Shown: one piece after another, positions 12,773 to 23,990 of the stretch | Numbering within the stretch: the first letter of the stretch is position 1 | How the letters are laid out: each line of letters opens with the position of its first letter | Assembly (NCBI GenBank): GCA_022702545.1 | Contig: JAHRBC010000005.1 | Coordinates: forward strand, 744,001 to 808,000 | Length of the DNA stretch: 64,000 bases | Source: Phycomyces nitens | Taxonomy: Eukaryota > Mucoromycota > Mucoromycetes > Mucorales > Phycomycetaceae | Direction of reading: 5' to 3' | Program-made: the position numbers and the translations under genes | Notes under the pieces: generated by a model | The model's database searches: none | Told to the model about the DNA's origin: nothing | Seen by the model: only the letters and a program-made list of their open reading frames with translations

Positions 12773-14418
12773 TTCCGAGGCAATAAATGAGAATAAATGT
12801 AGAAAGAGAAAAGGTTGATTAGGTAAAACACATGGAATATAATAAAAATAATAATAGTAAATCAAACCAAATGTTTACTCTAAAAAACTTGTAGTATAAA
12901 CATATCAAAGCTTTTGATTCCCAAGTAAAGCAGAGATTTATACGGCCTACATGCGGCCTGTGGTTGAGTCTCATTCCAATTATGCCGTTTACATATAAAA
13001 ATGTTCTTCTTCACAGAACCATTTCTTATTCTCTTTAAAATAGAAATATCCGTCGATACACCCGAGCCATTTTTATTTGATTAGTACACAGTATGTAATA
13101 CAATTGATCAAATTCCATGACATGAAAGGTGAATATTTAGATATACCAAGTATTCCAATTACGATAGAGGTTGATATTATGAAATATTGAAACGTATTAC
13201 AAAGTAAGCTATAGGTAATTGACCTCTAGGATCTCTAGGTTGTTTTATTGGTCTTGAAATATATACATTTTTGTATATAAGAATCAATGTTTAATGCGTC
13301 AAGTCTGTTGAATATGTATAGCTCTTTTATCCTCTTCTATATAAGCTGTTCAGAAGATTATATATTTTTTACTTTTCAAACAAAAACTCCAAATCTTGGG
13401 CTGATAATCCTGCAGATAAACCGACGTATAGAGCATTGTCACTTTATCAGACACAAGCCTTTCTTCCCAAGATCTTCTTTTTAGTAACCTGGTCACTTTT
13501 TATCAAGAGATACTTTCAAATCTCTAATGCCAATCCTCCCAATTAGTCATGTACAAACATATATCAAACTTTGGAAAGCTACATGAACAGCTAAAACTGA
13601 CTTTCATGATGAGCATTGGTATAGTGTAATATGATCAGATGACTCTATATTTATGACTAAAGTCAATAATTATGCGACCTGAAACTCATAAGCCCGTCAA
13701 AGGGACCCAGCAGCAATATATTTTTTACAACAGAAAATTATAGAGAGGGTTCTACAGTATAAGGTTGTTTTTGGGCTAATAAAATTGATTATCTGTAATT
13801 CATTTAATGGTTGGCTGATAGATATTCCATTGTCAGTTGTTCATTCAAAAGGCTTTTAATTTCTGCCATCAGAAATGGAAGGAGGAGCATGTTGTAGTGT
13901 TTAATTTTCAAGGAAATTGAATCACTGTCACACAAGGTCATGCATGACATGGTGGAATAGTCGTAGAGAAAATCAGTGATTTGGCTGCCTGTAATCTCAG
14001 AGTCCTTGTATCGACCAAACTAACCAGTTTTTGTATGATTTAAAGGCCAAGGTTCAAAAGAGAGAGAGAGAAAAACAACACATTATGCTGAAAATGTTAA
14101 TAGCACCAAAACCTATATCCTTTAGTAGTTGGAGAAATAGGGTCTTGAAATATTACACGCTCTTGTCGCGAGTTTGATTGGTAAAAGATTATAATTAAAA
14201 CTTGTCGTAGTGATACCACATATTAATATTAATAGTTTAGCTCTTGGCTTATGATATATATCTATATATCTATATAATATTTGTATATCAATAAAGACAT
14301 TTTATAAATGAAACAAGATAATTTCTGCTTTTGCAAAAAAAGGGGGTATTGGCTTGGAACTTAATGCATGTAATATGTTTCACGAGAAACTGTTATTTAT
14401 ACACATTGGTTTTACATA

Positions 14419-14420
<2 letters not shown>
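12773..14420. other. Intergenic region between MFS transporter and F-box gene
   Basis: About 1.6 kb of AT-rich DNA including the two divergent promoters. The only coding-like signal is the orphan minus-strand frame at 13804-14020. Simple AT repeats occur around 14260-14280. Confidence 0.5.
13804..14020 (-). pseudogene. Orphan exon-like ORF, unknown
   Basis: The minus strand reads an open frame of about 70 codons: GSQITDFLYDYSTMSC, then DSDSISLKIKHYNMLLL, FLMAEIKSLLNEQLTME and a TAA at 13806-13804. The composition is protein-like, but I recognise no family and see no upstream exons or start. It may be the 3' end of a decayed gene. Confidence 0.2.

Positions 14421-14424
<4 letters not shown>

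Positions 14425-14450
<26 letters not shown>
14425..14450 (+). repeat. (TC)n microsatellite in F-box gene leader
   Basis: A run of TC dinucleotides ends 7 bp before the ATG at 14457, forming a pyrimidine-rich 5' leader. Length variation here would alter the spacing to the start codon. Confidence 0.9.
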
Positions 14451-14451
<1 letters not shown>

Positions 14452-14456
14452 TTATT

Positions 14457-15773
14457 ATGATATCAAAACTACCCCATGAGGTCATGCTGTTCATTACAAG
14501 CCCTTTATCCAACAAGGATATATACTCTTGCCTAAACGTCTCCAGGGAATGGAGGAAAACATTTGAATATTTCAGGTGGCCGCACATGATAGTAAAACTT
14601 TCCAAACTAAACAGCCTGAAAGAAGATGAAAAGCGGCATTGGATATATAATGGGTATCGATCACAGTATCTTCAGTTCTACTACGAAAACAACTCTGGCG
14701 ACCAATTCAATGATATGGACTTTCATCTAAAGAACATACAAGATGCCCAAAAGTACTTTCCAAACATCGAAACTCTGCGATTTTATTTTGATGCCGAGTT
14801 CTTTCCATTACCGATACTTGCAAATCATGGACAGGCATGGAGCTCCCTGACATCTGTGAGCTTGGTTTCTTTTGGTGAAGCAGGCAAGTACTACTATGGC
14901 CTAACAAAGCAAGCAGTCTTGACTATAACAGCAGATTTATTCATAGGCACATACACCTATAAGGACCTTGACTATTTGATTGACAGCCTTCCGAATATAA
15001 CAGCCTTTGAAATGACAGGTACCACCATTGATCCAAGCAGCCTCTATAGCGTAAAAAGCGTACACACTTCAACCAACCTCAAGACTCTTACGATCAAATG
15101 CAATGATATCCCGTATCTGTTTTATCTATACTGCAAAAAGAGATTCCCGGCTCTTTGCTCTATTACTTTTGACAAAATTGGACCTTCTTCTTTGCTGGCT
15201 TTGCCTCTTTCCACCTCAGATGATGGCTTTCCCGAAATCTTGACAGCAGAAACATTGAACTGTTTCAAAGATGTTAATGTACGACTTGCCAATATAGGAG
15301 TAGGTAGATCTTCTCTTGTAAAGTTTCTATATGCACTTGGTGATAAACTCAAAACCCTCTTCATGACTGTATCTGTAAATTTAAGAGAATATGTTTATAT
15401 GGCTCTTATGATATTTATACCCATAACTTCTTTGAGAGCCACACTTGAAACTCTACATTTGAACCTTTCGACTAGCCGGAAATCCAATAGTTTCATATTC
15501 GATATGCCCGCTTCACCTTGCTTGAGAGATTTGGATATTCTTTACCTCGAAGGATACATAAAGCTTGACAATATTCTACTACACGCTCCTGCTCTGAAAA
15601 GAGCTAAATTTGAAGTAAATAGGCTCGAATTCAAGAGACCACTCATTGCGCTCCATGGTTTGGAAAGTCTTGAATTGGTTGGATTGCTGGTCAGTAGGAA
15701 TTGTCTAGAGAATATCTCACTTTCTTGTAAAAATCTACAGCCCATCAAGATGCTTGCAACCCAATGTACTTGA
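14457..15773 (+). CDS. F-box / leucine-rich-repeat-like protein
   Basis: A single-exon protein of 438 aa. Residues 1-40 form an F-box (MISKLPHEVMLFITSPLS, then CLNVSREWRKTF and WPHM), the Skp1-binding motif of SCF ubiquitin ligases. The rest is a degenerate leucine-rich fold with repeated L-x-L-x-L segments (IETLRFYFD, LKTLTIKCND, ETLHLNLST, LESLELVGLL) typical of the large mucoralean F-box families. The open frame extends 42 codons upstream through the TC repeat, but that part would encode poly-Ser-Leu, so the ATG directly before the F-box is the better start. The substrate is unknown. Confidence 0.8.
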   Translation: MISKLPHEVMLFITSPLSNKDIYSCLNVSREWRKTFEYFRWPHMIVKLSKLNSLKEDEKRHWIYNGYRSQYLQFYYENNSGDQFNDMDFHLKNIQDAQKYFPNIETLRFYFDAEFFPLPILANHGQAWSSLTSVSLVSFGEAGKYYYGLTKQAVLTITADLFIGTYTYKDLDYLIDSLPNITAFEMTGTTIDPSSLYSVKSVHTSTNLKTLTIKCNDIPYLFYLYCKKRFPALCSITFDKIGPSSLLALPLSTSDDGFPEILTAETLNCFKDVNVRLANIGVGRSSLVKFLYALGDKLKTLFMTVSVNLREYVYMALMIFIPITSLRATLETLHLNLSTSRKSNSFIFDMPASPCLRDLDILYLEGYIKLDNILLHAPALKRAKFEVNRLEFKRPLIALHGLESLELVGLLVSRNCLENISLSCKNLQPIKMLATQCT

Positions 15774-16426
15774 TGAAATAAAAATTCCCCTGATAAATAA
15801 TATAATCAATTGTAAAACTTACATTATTATTATTATTATTTCAAAAAGTCTTTAATACTTTGCCTGTCATTTTTGCTCAAAATCAATTGTCTCTTCTTTA
15901 CAAGTCTCGTAACCTCTGTCGTAAATATACTGAAAATATTAGATGTCTTGAAAGATTTATACAATTCTACAATCCCAATCACTCTAAACAAGCAATAAAA
16001 TAGGATTTACACAAATGATAATTTTTTATAAATATCTGTACTGATAACCTTGTTGACTTTTAGACTTGCCAGCAAAATGTTGGACTCAAGTCTTGGTAGT
16101 GAGTTGCAGCCACCATGATTAAATAGAGAAATAAAGCTTGAAATTGGCCAATTCATTATCATTCTGGCTTGTAATGCCAGCGTACCTTGCAAATTCCAAA
16201 TTATTATAAAAATCTTTGCATTTTGTGATTTTTAACATTCTATATTAGGCAGGTTACACACTATTTTTTATTTTTTATTTTTTTGCTTGGAAAAGTATGC
16301 TATATTTTCGTGGCTGAGTGTGTTTTTTGACATATTTTAATAATATATAGAACATAAAATACATACCATTATTATTATCCTCTTCTTTATTTTCAATATC
16401 ATTTTCTTTATTCGAGAATATTTATT
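15774..16426. other. Intergenic spacer with promoter of SET gene
   Basis: About 650 bp, AT-rich, with an ATT microsatellite near 15822-15840. A weak minus-strand frame at 16007-16192 has no recognisable homology signal. The SET gene promoter must lie at the right end. Confidence 0.5.
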
Positions 16427-18522
16427 ATGGTCAACTCTGATAAGCTCAAGATTCTTGTCGAATGGTTCAAGACTCACGAGATCCAGTGGGATCAGGAATT
16501 GATCGAGATTCGATCCAACAACGATGGCTATGGAATCTATGCTCGCAAAAACATTCCTAAAAAGAAACGAGGTAATTGACTTTGGAAACCCATAAACAGA
16601 CTTGCTGATTATTATATTCAGTTGTCAAGATCCCCAAAGAGGCCGTTCTTTCTGCCAAATCTACCGGAATCGCCAACATTCTCGATGACGAGGGTATTGA
16701 CGGTGGTTGCTCATTAGCCATTTCTGTAATGTACGAGATTTCCCAAGGAGAAGATTCTCCCTGGTATGGATACCTTCAGGCACTCCCTGCCGGAGAAGAC
16801 CTGCCAATTTTCTGGAGTGATGAAGACAAGGCTTGGTTAAAGGGAACAGAGATGGATGATGCTGTTCACAATGATTTGGTAAGTAAACAAAGATGCGTAT
16901 AGCAAAAGCCTGGAGTCTGAACAATTGGTCCAATAATCCCTAGAACGATCTCAAGGAAGACTATGAAGAGATTGTCAAGCCTTTGATGGCCAAATACACC
17001 TACATCTTTACACCCAAGGTCGTCGAGGAGTTCTTTTCATTTGACAAATTCTGCAAGATCTCTACCTTGATCTCATCCCGTTCGTTTGAGGTCGATGCTT
17101 ATCATGAGAATGCCATGGTTCCTTTTGCTGATCTGTTCAACCACAGAAGTGGAAACGAACATGTTCATTTCGAGACAGACTTTGATGTCTGTGACGCCTG
17201 TGGCGCTTTGGAGTACTGTGAGCATCAGTTCTTTGAAGATTTGGAAAATGGAAGCGAGGATGGTGATGAAAAACATGATGAGCATTGGAGTGATGTTGAA
17301 GACGAAGACGAGGAAATCAACTCTGATGAAGAACTCCACTCGGATGAAGAAAACATGGAGGAAGAAGAGGAAGACGATATTCTCAAGGACTTTGAAGAGC
17401 TCGAAGCCAAGGGAATCAACATCTGGGAAGGTGACAACGAGGAACCTACCAAGGATACTTGTGACATGGTCTTGGATCGTGCTGTCAAAAAGGGCGAGGA
17501 GCTCTTCAACACTTATGGCGACCATCCCAACATCGTGCTGCTGAGCAAATATGGTTTCTGCCACGATGACAATAAGAACGATTATGTTTCTGTAACTGAA
17601 GATTCAATCATCGATGCCTGTCTTATTGTCACCAAGGACCAGCTTGTGTCCGAGGGTATCAAGGGTGACGACGAGACTCTTGAGAAGCTCGCAATTGAGC
17701 GTACTCGCCCAAGATGGGAGTTTTTCTTGAACAACGAATCCATCCTGTGTCCCAAGGAAGACGATGAAGATGAGGAAGATGATTTTGAAGACGATGAGCA
17801 TGACCATGAACACAGTGGTGGATGTTGTGGAGATGAGACGGACCATCACCATGAAGAGGGTGAGTCTAGTCATGGACATGGACACAGCCATGGACACGAC
17901 CATGAAGGCGGATGCTGTGGCGATGAAGATGATGAAGAAGAAGACGAAGAGCACGAGCACGAGCATGGTGGAGGATGTTGTGGTGGTGATGACGAGGGAA
18001 CCAAGTCTCGCCCCTACTTTATGAATGAAGAAGGTCTTTACGAAGATAGCTTGATGTGTCTTTTGCACATCATGTTTGTGAGCCCAGAGATCTTTGCCAC
18101 TTTTGAAAATGTTGAAGAGGCACTTAAGTACTTTGAGACATTGGCTGAAGAAGGCCAAACACGCAACAAGAAATCCAAGAAGAGCAGCCAAATCAACCAG
18201 GCAAAGCAGCGCGTATACCAAGTCTGTAAACTCTTGTCTGAACAACGTCTTGAGGAATACCCTGAGAATGGTGTGATTACCACAGTCAAGGAGGACATTA
18301 AGGCCAGAGAAAAGGTTTGGTTGAATATTTGTATAAAGGCTAGAGATACTTACAAGATGTCAACTTTTATAGACGGACAACATCCGCCACCGCTATGCCT
18401 TGACATGCAGAATCAGCGAAAAACAGATTCTTAACAAGTCTATTGCCTACTATGAGGCTGCAGAACAGTCTGCTACATCTCAAGAACCCGTAAAGAAGAA
18501 GAGCAAGAAGGGTAAAATGTAA
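16427..18522 (+). CDS. SET-domain protein lysine methyltransferase with His/Cys-rich insert (RKM/LSMT type)
   Basis: Four exons (16427-16571, 16622-16878, 16944-18314, 18373-18522) join to 640 aa. The N-terminus (GYGIYARKNIPKKKR) and iSET region lead to SSRSFEVDAYHENAMVPFAD with LFNH (the N-H SET motif, near residue 200) and EELFNTYGDHPN with LLSKYGF (catalytic Tyr region, near 318-332). This is the architecture of Rubisco-LSMT/RKM enzymes, which methylate ribosomal or other proteins on lysine. A very acidic insert (about residues 227-287) splits the SET core. Residues about 420-482 carry three GGCCG units set in His/Asp/Glu-rich DNA. The C-terminal substrate-binding helices resume with LMCLLHIMF and end RHRYALTCRISEKQIL plus a Lys-rich tail. 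Exon 4 relies on a GT-AG intron (18315-18372) that restores the conserved C-terminus. The substrate is unknown. Confidence 0.85.
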
Positions 18523-18587
18523 ATAGCTTAAATATCCTTTGCCCTTGTATAGACTCTTCCTCATATTTCTACTCTTTTATTCTGTCA

Positions 18588-18803
18588 TATATATATATAT
18601 ATATATTATTACTATTTCATTAAAAAAAAGTAAAATAAAAGACAGCTTGTTCTGATTGATTATTTTAACACGATTATCAAATATTATAATATATACTTTG
18701 GTAAATAGTTTATTTATAATAAAAAAAATACAATATGTAGCCATCAGAGAACAAGTGGATAATCAATGTGTACATTCAAGAAGAAGAAGAAGAAGAAGAA
18801 GAA
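18588..18803. repeat. AT and GAA microsatellites between convergent genes
   Basis: An (AT)n run lies near 18588-18608 and an (AGA)n run near 18779-18803, in the 294-bp tail-to-tail gap between the SET gene and citrate synthase. They probably lie in 3' untranslated sequence. Confidence 0.8.
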
Positions 18804-18816
18804 AGAGCCTGGAAAT

Positions 18817-20503
18817 TTACTTTGCGCCAAACATCTTCTTGAGGTAGGCAGTGCTGAATGACTTTGGACGTTCGAGAGGCATGCCAAGAGCCCGATCCCA
18901 AATCAATTGGGAAGTAACACCTAGGGCACGAGAAACACCAAACAAGACTGTGTAGTAGTCTTGCTCCTTTAGACCATAATACTGGAGCAAGACACCAGAG
19001 TGAGCGTCAACATTTGGCCAGGGGTTCTTGGTCTTGCCATGTTCAGTCAAGACAGCAGGCTTTTTTTAAAATAAAAATAATTAATTAATAAACAAATAAA
19101 TTAATTAATAAATTAATCAATTAGTCTGCAAATGAAAGTTGGCTAGTAAATTCAAGACTTACAATGATGCTGTACAGTTTGGACACGAGCCCAAACAGAG
19201 GATCATCAGGCAAATGCTTAAGAGCAAACTCACGTTGGGCAGTGTAGCGAGGATCAGTCTTGCGAAGTACAGCATGACCATACCCAGGCACAACCTGACC
19301 TCCATTCAAGGTCTTCCAAAGATAGGCCTTGATGTCTTCTTCACTTGCATCCACACCAATGGTTTCCTTGAGCTTCAATGTCCAACGAAGCACTTCCTGG
19401 TTAGCTAGACCATGGAGAGGACCAGCCAAGCCATTCAGACCAGCTGCAAATGACAGATAAGGATCAGACAGGGCAGATCCGACCAAGTGAGTGCTGTAGG
19501 TATAAAATAAATAGGTTATGTATCGTGAATAAGCTGCATATCATTTAGCCAACTTACGTGTGTGCAGAGACATTTCCACCCTCATGATCTGAATGAATAG
19601 TCAGGTAAAGGCGCATCAATTCAACAAAATCAGCATTGGTCTCAAATCCCAATAGCTTGGAAAAGTTGTATGAATAGTCCTTGTTTGCCTCAATGGCCGG
19701 CAATTTTCCACCAACATACACATTACGGTAGATACGAGCAGCAATATTAGGAAGCTTGGCAATCAGATCCATGGTGTCCTCGTAAGTAGGCTCCCAGTAC
19801 TTTGACTTGTGGATTCCTTGAGAGTATGCCTTTGCAAAGTGGGAATCATGCTGGAGAGCATTTACAGCAAGAGAGAACTGGGACATTGGATGAAGGGACT
19901 TTGGGCAACGATCAAGTATCTCCTCCACAAACTCAGGAATGTCAGAACGAGCTGCCCATTCAGCCGAGAGCCCCTTGACTTCTTCGTGTGTAGGAACTTC
20001 GCCAGTAACCAATAGCCAAAACAAAGATTCAGGAAGAGGCTCAGAGCCGCCCGTTGCAGCTGGCAGGACCTTTTGGCATTCGGGAATAGTCAGGCCACGG
20101 AAACGAATACCTTCCTCTGAATCAAGGACAGAGCCTTCCCAGATAAGACCCTTGATACCACGCATACCACCATAGGCCTGATCTACAGTAACCTCGCCGA
20201 GCACCTTGCTACCATACTCTTTTTTGAAATCCTTGACTTCTTTTTGTTTCTCGGGAACTAACTCGTGAAGGCGATCTTTCAAACTCTGCATGGTACGGTT
20301 AGTAAACCAACAGGCGTCTTTCTGTGCATATACCTTTGCTTGAGAAGCATAAGAGCGAGTGGCTCCCTGGAAAACTGCAGGTGATAAACGGAATGCAAGT
20401 GGTCGAATGGCCTACAAAACAGGCAATTATAAGTATATTCTTTTCATAAGAAGCACGTTGTACTTGCCTTGGAAAGTGTGCAAAAAGAATTAGCAGCAGA
20501 CAT
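18817..20503 (-). CDS. CIT1: Citrate synthase, mitochondrial
   Basis: Condenses oxaloacetate and acetyl-CoA to citrate, the first TCA-cycle step. The first exons encode a mitochondrial presequence ([20 protein letters not shown], then YASQAK). The core has [41 protein letters not shown] and then the catalytic residues: His in [17 protein letters not shown], His in [14 protein letters not shown] and Asp in [26 protein letters not shown] is also intact. Total length is about 468 aa, normal for the family. Five exons. Intron 1 (20467-20412) has a GC donor, AAG|GCAAGT; the GC-AG splice is required to keep the presequence in frame. The stop is at 18817-18819. Confidence 0.96.
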
Positions 20504-21404
20504 TTTTTTAATAAAAAAAAAGAACAATTGATTACTTTTATTTTTCCATTAATAAGAAAACAAGGGTTTTTTATACAAAATACAACTTATCAACTTTGCT
20601 ATTGACCTTTATCTTAATCCCGCGCACTATAGTATACAAATCTCTCGGTGTGTTTTTTTGTTTGCAATGTATATATATTTGTTCACATCCTTATAAATAT
20701 TTAATCTTTACAGTTGAGGCCGAAACGCAGTAGATGAAAAGCACGCAATGTTGTAAGAAAGGCCTCAAACATTAATGATTTTATGCCGTGAAACCAACAT
20801 AACAAACTCTTGCCCTGTTTTTTTTTGTCTTATTATTTTTCTTATTTACAGTTTTAATGTTTTATCTTGGTATTGAAAGTAAGAAAAGTAAATTCTTGAT
20901 AAATATCCATTTTCTCTGGTCAAATATTCAATCAACGGAAAATAAGAGTTTAACGTATTATTAATGTTGCATTTAAGAATTAATAATAATATTAATAATA
21001 ATAATAATCATAAAACTGTGTTTTATTCATGAATCCCTTGGTCTCTATGAGATGCACCATTAGAAGAAGAAGAAGAAAACAAGTTTCTTGTTACTTTTTA
21101 TCGCTTAATACAAGTAAAAATAAAGCCTCAAGCCAGGTATAAACTTGTTTTCTATAAATGTTGCATCTGGCTATTTATCTAGATTTCTTTATCAATCATT
21201 TTTATCCATCTACAAGTCTCTCTTTTTTTTGGTTAATAAAAAATCAGTTGTTTCTTCTATAAAAACATAGATATATTGGGGCTGATGAGTGAGTATTGAT
21301 GATTATAAAAATGGCTCTTGAGGAATAAAGAAAATATATAATAAAAAAGAGAGAGAGAGAGAGACCATGAAGATTTGGTCTAAAGAGAGAATCTGGCCTT
21401 TTTT
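20504..21404. other. AT-rich intergenic region
   Basis: About 900 bp holding the citrate synthase promoter on the left and the septin 3' flank on the right. It contains ATA and GAGA simple repeats (about 20985-21010 and 21348-21363). No gene is seen. Confidence 0.55.
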
Positions 21405-22510
21405 TTAAACTGTATTTGTTCTAGGCTCTGGAATTGGGTTCCCAATCAACTCCTTCTCGATTCCCTTGATCCGAGTTGCCCTCCGAACCAGAAGCTTCTC
21501 GGTTCGATACTGTTCATAGTAACGTTCGATCGTCTCGCTCTTGAGAATATCGCGATGGCTGTGTAATAAGACGTCCATGAGACTGACAAGATCACTATCT
21601 TGATCACTAAGGCAATCAATCACACCCCAACCATAGTCTCTTCCAATCTTGATGGCGCTATTCTGAGTTTCCAAAGGCTTGCCGGTTTCGGGGTCTTCCT
21701 CATAAGCAATTACACCAAATGGAATCTGATGCAGATAGTCCAGGACACATTGGGTCTCTTCTTCTTCATCATCGTAATTAAATTGTTCCAGAAAGATTGC
21801 CAGACTGGCTGCATTCTTCTTTGTTTCTTCTTCATCACTTTCGTACTCTTCATCTTCGGGGATACCATAAAGGGGAATTTTGGTGGCTTCGTTGTAGATC
21901 GAATGTAGAATAGCTGGCTTGAGCCTTCTACGTTGGGCCACAGTGAGTGTGTCGGCTTTTCCAATAACAGGAATGACATTCACTCGCTTAGAAAGACGGC
22001 TGATGATTCGAATATCGTGCTCGTTAAGCTGTGTCTTTGAGGGGTCGATGAAATACAGACAGGCGTGGATCTGGGAATCGACGGCCTTTGGGTTTCGCTT
22101 TACCTTGCTTTCCTTTGGATTGTGATTGTGATTGTGTTAGCAACTTTTAAGTATCTGTACTGGAAGCTTACTTCTGTGAGGGTTAAATCGAATTGATGTT
22201 CGATATATTCCAGTATGTCCTGGAGTTCTTTATCCATTTGGTATCCCGTATTTAGACCAGGCGTGTCAATTAAGCGTAGAGTCAAACGTTCTCCGCCAGA
22301 ATCAATATTGACAGAAACTGTCGAGGGTAGCTTGGTGGGCTGAAGAGCGGTAATCTCACCACTACCATCATCATCATTGACTGATGCACCATGGAGATGT
22401 TGCAATGCCTGGAGAAAGGTACGAAGAAAAGCAGTCTTTCCTACACCTCCAAATCCAACCACCATGACATTAAATTGGGTGGGTGTGTTCTTCTTTGGAC
22501 GAGGCGACAT
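21405..22510 (-). CDS. Divergent septin-family GTPase
   Basis: Two exons (22510-22172 and 22112-21405) give 348 aa. The P-loop is GFGGVGKT, instead of the usual septin GxSGxGKS. Switch II is DTPGLN and G4 is IGKADTLT. Septin-specific blocks follow: RNPKAVDSQIHACLYFI and the septin-unique element IGRDYGWGVIDC, then SLMDVLLHSHRDILKSETIE and YYEQYRTEKLL. An acidic insert EDEEYESDEEE and NYDDEEEET lies after G4. There is no long C-terminal coiled coil, so it is not a CDC3/CDC12-type subunit. Septins assemble into membrane-associated filaments at growth and septation sites. The unusual P-loop and insert suggest a specialised or lineage-specific paralogue. Confidence 0.85.
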
Positions 22511-22942
22511 TTGGGTTTGTTGTTTGGAGAGAAAGAGAACAGAGAGAGAGAGGCACGAGCTGGGATTTGTTCTTCATTAGAAACGATAATCAAGTAAGAC
22601 TCCCGATGGAGCCGAAGAAAGTGTCTGTCGCGTGCTTTATTGTCTGTTTGTCGGTTTGTGTAGCCCTGGCGAGAAAGTTTAATTAACAAGATGTGTTTGA
22701 CGCACGTTTTCAGATTGCCATTTACTCAAAAGAAATATATATATATATATAGAGTGATAAATAAAGATGTTATTTTTATAAAGAAAGAGATGAATGTGCA
22801 ATTATAATATATAGGTTGATAGATATATATATACAGTAGATAAGATGTAGAGGTAAGAATTATAGATACATCACCGATCGATAGGTGTAAATAGGAATAA
22901 AGGTAAGAGTATATGGTAAAGAAGTTTGTAACCGACGATGTT
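22511..22942. other. Septin promoter / cyclin 3' flank
   Basis: A spacer of 432 bp with GA- and AT-type simple repeats (22537-22551 and 22735-22752). No gene is seen. The septin promoter must be here. Confidence 0.5.
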
Positions 22943-23990
22943 TTAGCAGCCTAGAGAGCAAGATGGGGTCGGCATACATTGGCGACCGGGTACAAAGGGT
23001 GGGGCATTAATACAGGCGAGAGACAGGCGCTTGGAAGCAGGCTGATTCGATCGCTTTGAAGAGTGGCGTGTTTGAATAGAATATTTATCAGGGTCGTCTT
23101 CGGGGACCTCAACAAGACTGGGTTGGCCAAACATATGGCCTGGGAAGGGTGTATAACCATATACTTCTTGTGTCCTGTAGTAGCCATTATAATAGCCATA
23201 TGTCGTCAAGGGCTCTGCACTGCGCACATCGAGTGAGATACGACTGGTACGCTCGGTTAGACGATCGACTGAGTGGCTAGACCAGGTCCTGATCCTCTGT
23301 CCTCTGTCAGCCATTGGGTTGCCCAACGATATGGACCTATTGTGACGTACAAGGGGATATGTGTAGTCATATAAACCTCGGCGCATCTCGTGCTCAATGC
23401 CCATATTCAGGAGACTGTCGCCATAACGCTGCAGTTCGCTTACGGACACGGACATGTTGAAACTGTTCAGGGTTAAGAACTCGACCTCTAGGCGGTTCAG
23501 TTCTGATAGAGCAATGCCTCCTACCTAACGAACTGAATGAGTGAGTAAGCAAAAAAAAAACACAAGTCTAAATGGCAATTGTTACCTTTGCATAACGGGC
23601 ATTGGTGTAGAATATGTCTGAAAAGAACTTGGTTGCAATCATGACCCCGGTAATGATTAGTCTGTGGATGTTGTAGGAATCAATAGAGAATGGCTGGCCA
23701 TTTGTGGCGAGAGAGTGCTTAGCCATACGGTCAAAATAGACCAGGACGGCCAAGAAGCACTCGTTCGTGCACGGACAGTATTTGAGTATTCGAAATAAAT
23801 AGGGGGAAAGGGCAATCGAAGGGATAGAGCGGGCATGGAAGCGGGTGTGGGCTGAGGGCGAATGAGAAAGTGAATGGTCTTGTCTTAGTTGGCCAAGTTG
23901 ATCATTAGCATTGGTCATTCGCTCAAGAAGAGAGCCCAGGAGATGAATAGTCGTCTCAGGTGGAGCGAGGGAGAGATCAAAGGAAGACAT
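22943..23990 (-). CDS. Pho80/PCL-like cyclin
   Basis: Two exons (23990-23586 and 23524-22943) give 328 aa. Residues about 45-165 match the Pho80-type cyclin fold: FHARSIPSIALSPYLFRIL, CFLAVLVYFDRM, NIHRLIITGVMIATKFFSD, YTNARYAKVGGIALSELN and LEVEFLTLNSF. These cyclins activate Pho85-type CDKs that control phosphate, glycogen and polarity responses. The C-terminal 150 residues are low-complexity, Tyr/Ser/Arg-rich and end CSLGC. The Pho85 kinase itself is not in the window. The start is the first ATG of the open frame. Confidence 0.85.

Noticed and set aside
14031..14056. Match between 14031-14056 and 10270-10295 (DLKAKV-like segment)
   Set aside because: 17 of 18 bases match, but surrounding translation on the same strand is full of stops; I could not support a second copy of the 9.1-10.3 kb family.
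14331..14456. Upstream extension of the F-box frame
   Set aside because: It would encode poly-Ser-Leu from a TC microsatellite; the ATG at 14457 starts directly at the F-box.
17604..18245. Long minus-strand frame opposite the SET gene
   Set aside because: It is the antisense shadow of the Asp/Glu/His-rich codons of the SET gene; it is Val/Phe/Ile/Met-rich and lacks any domain.
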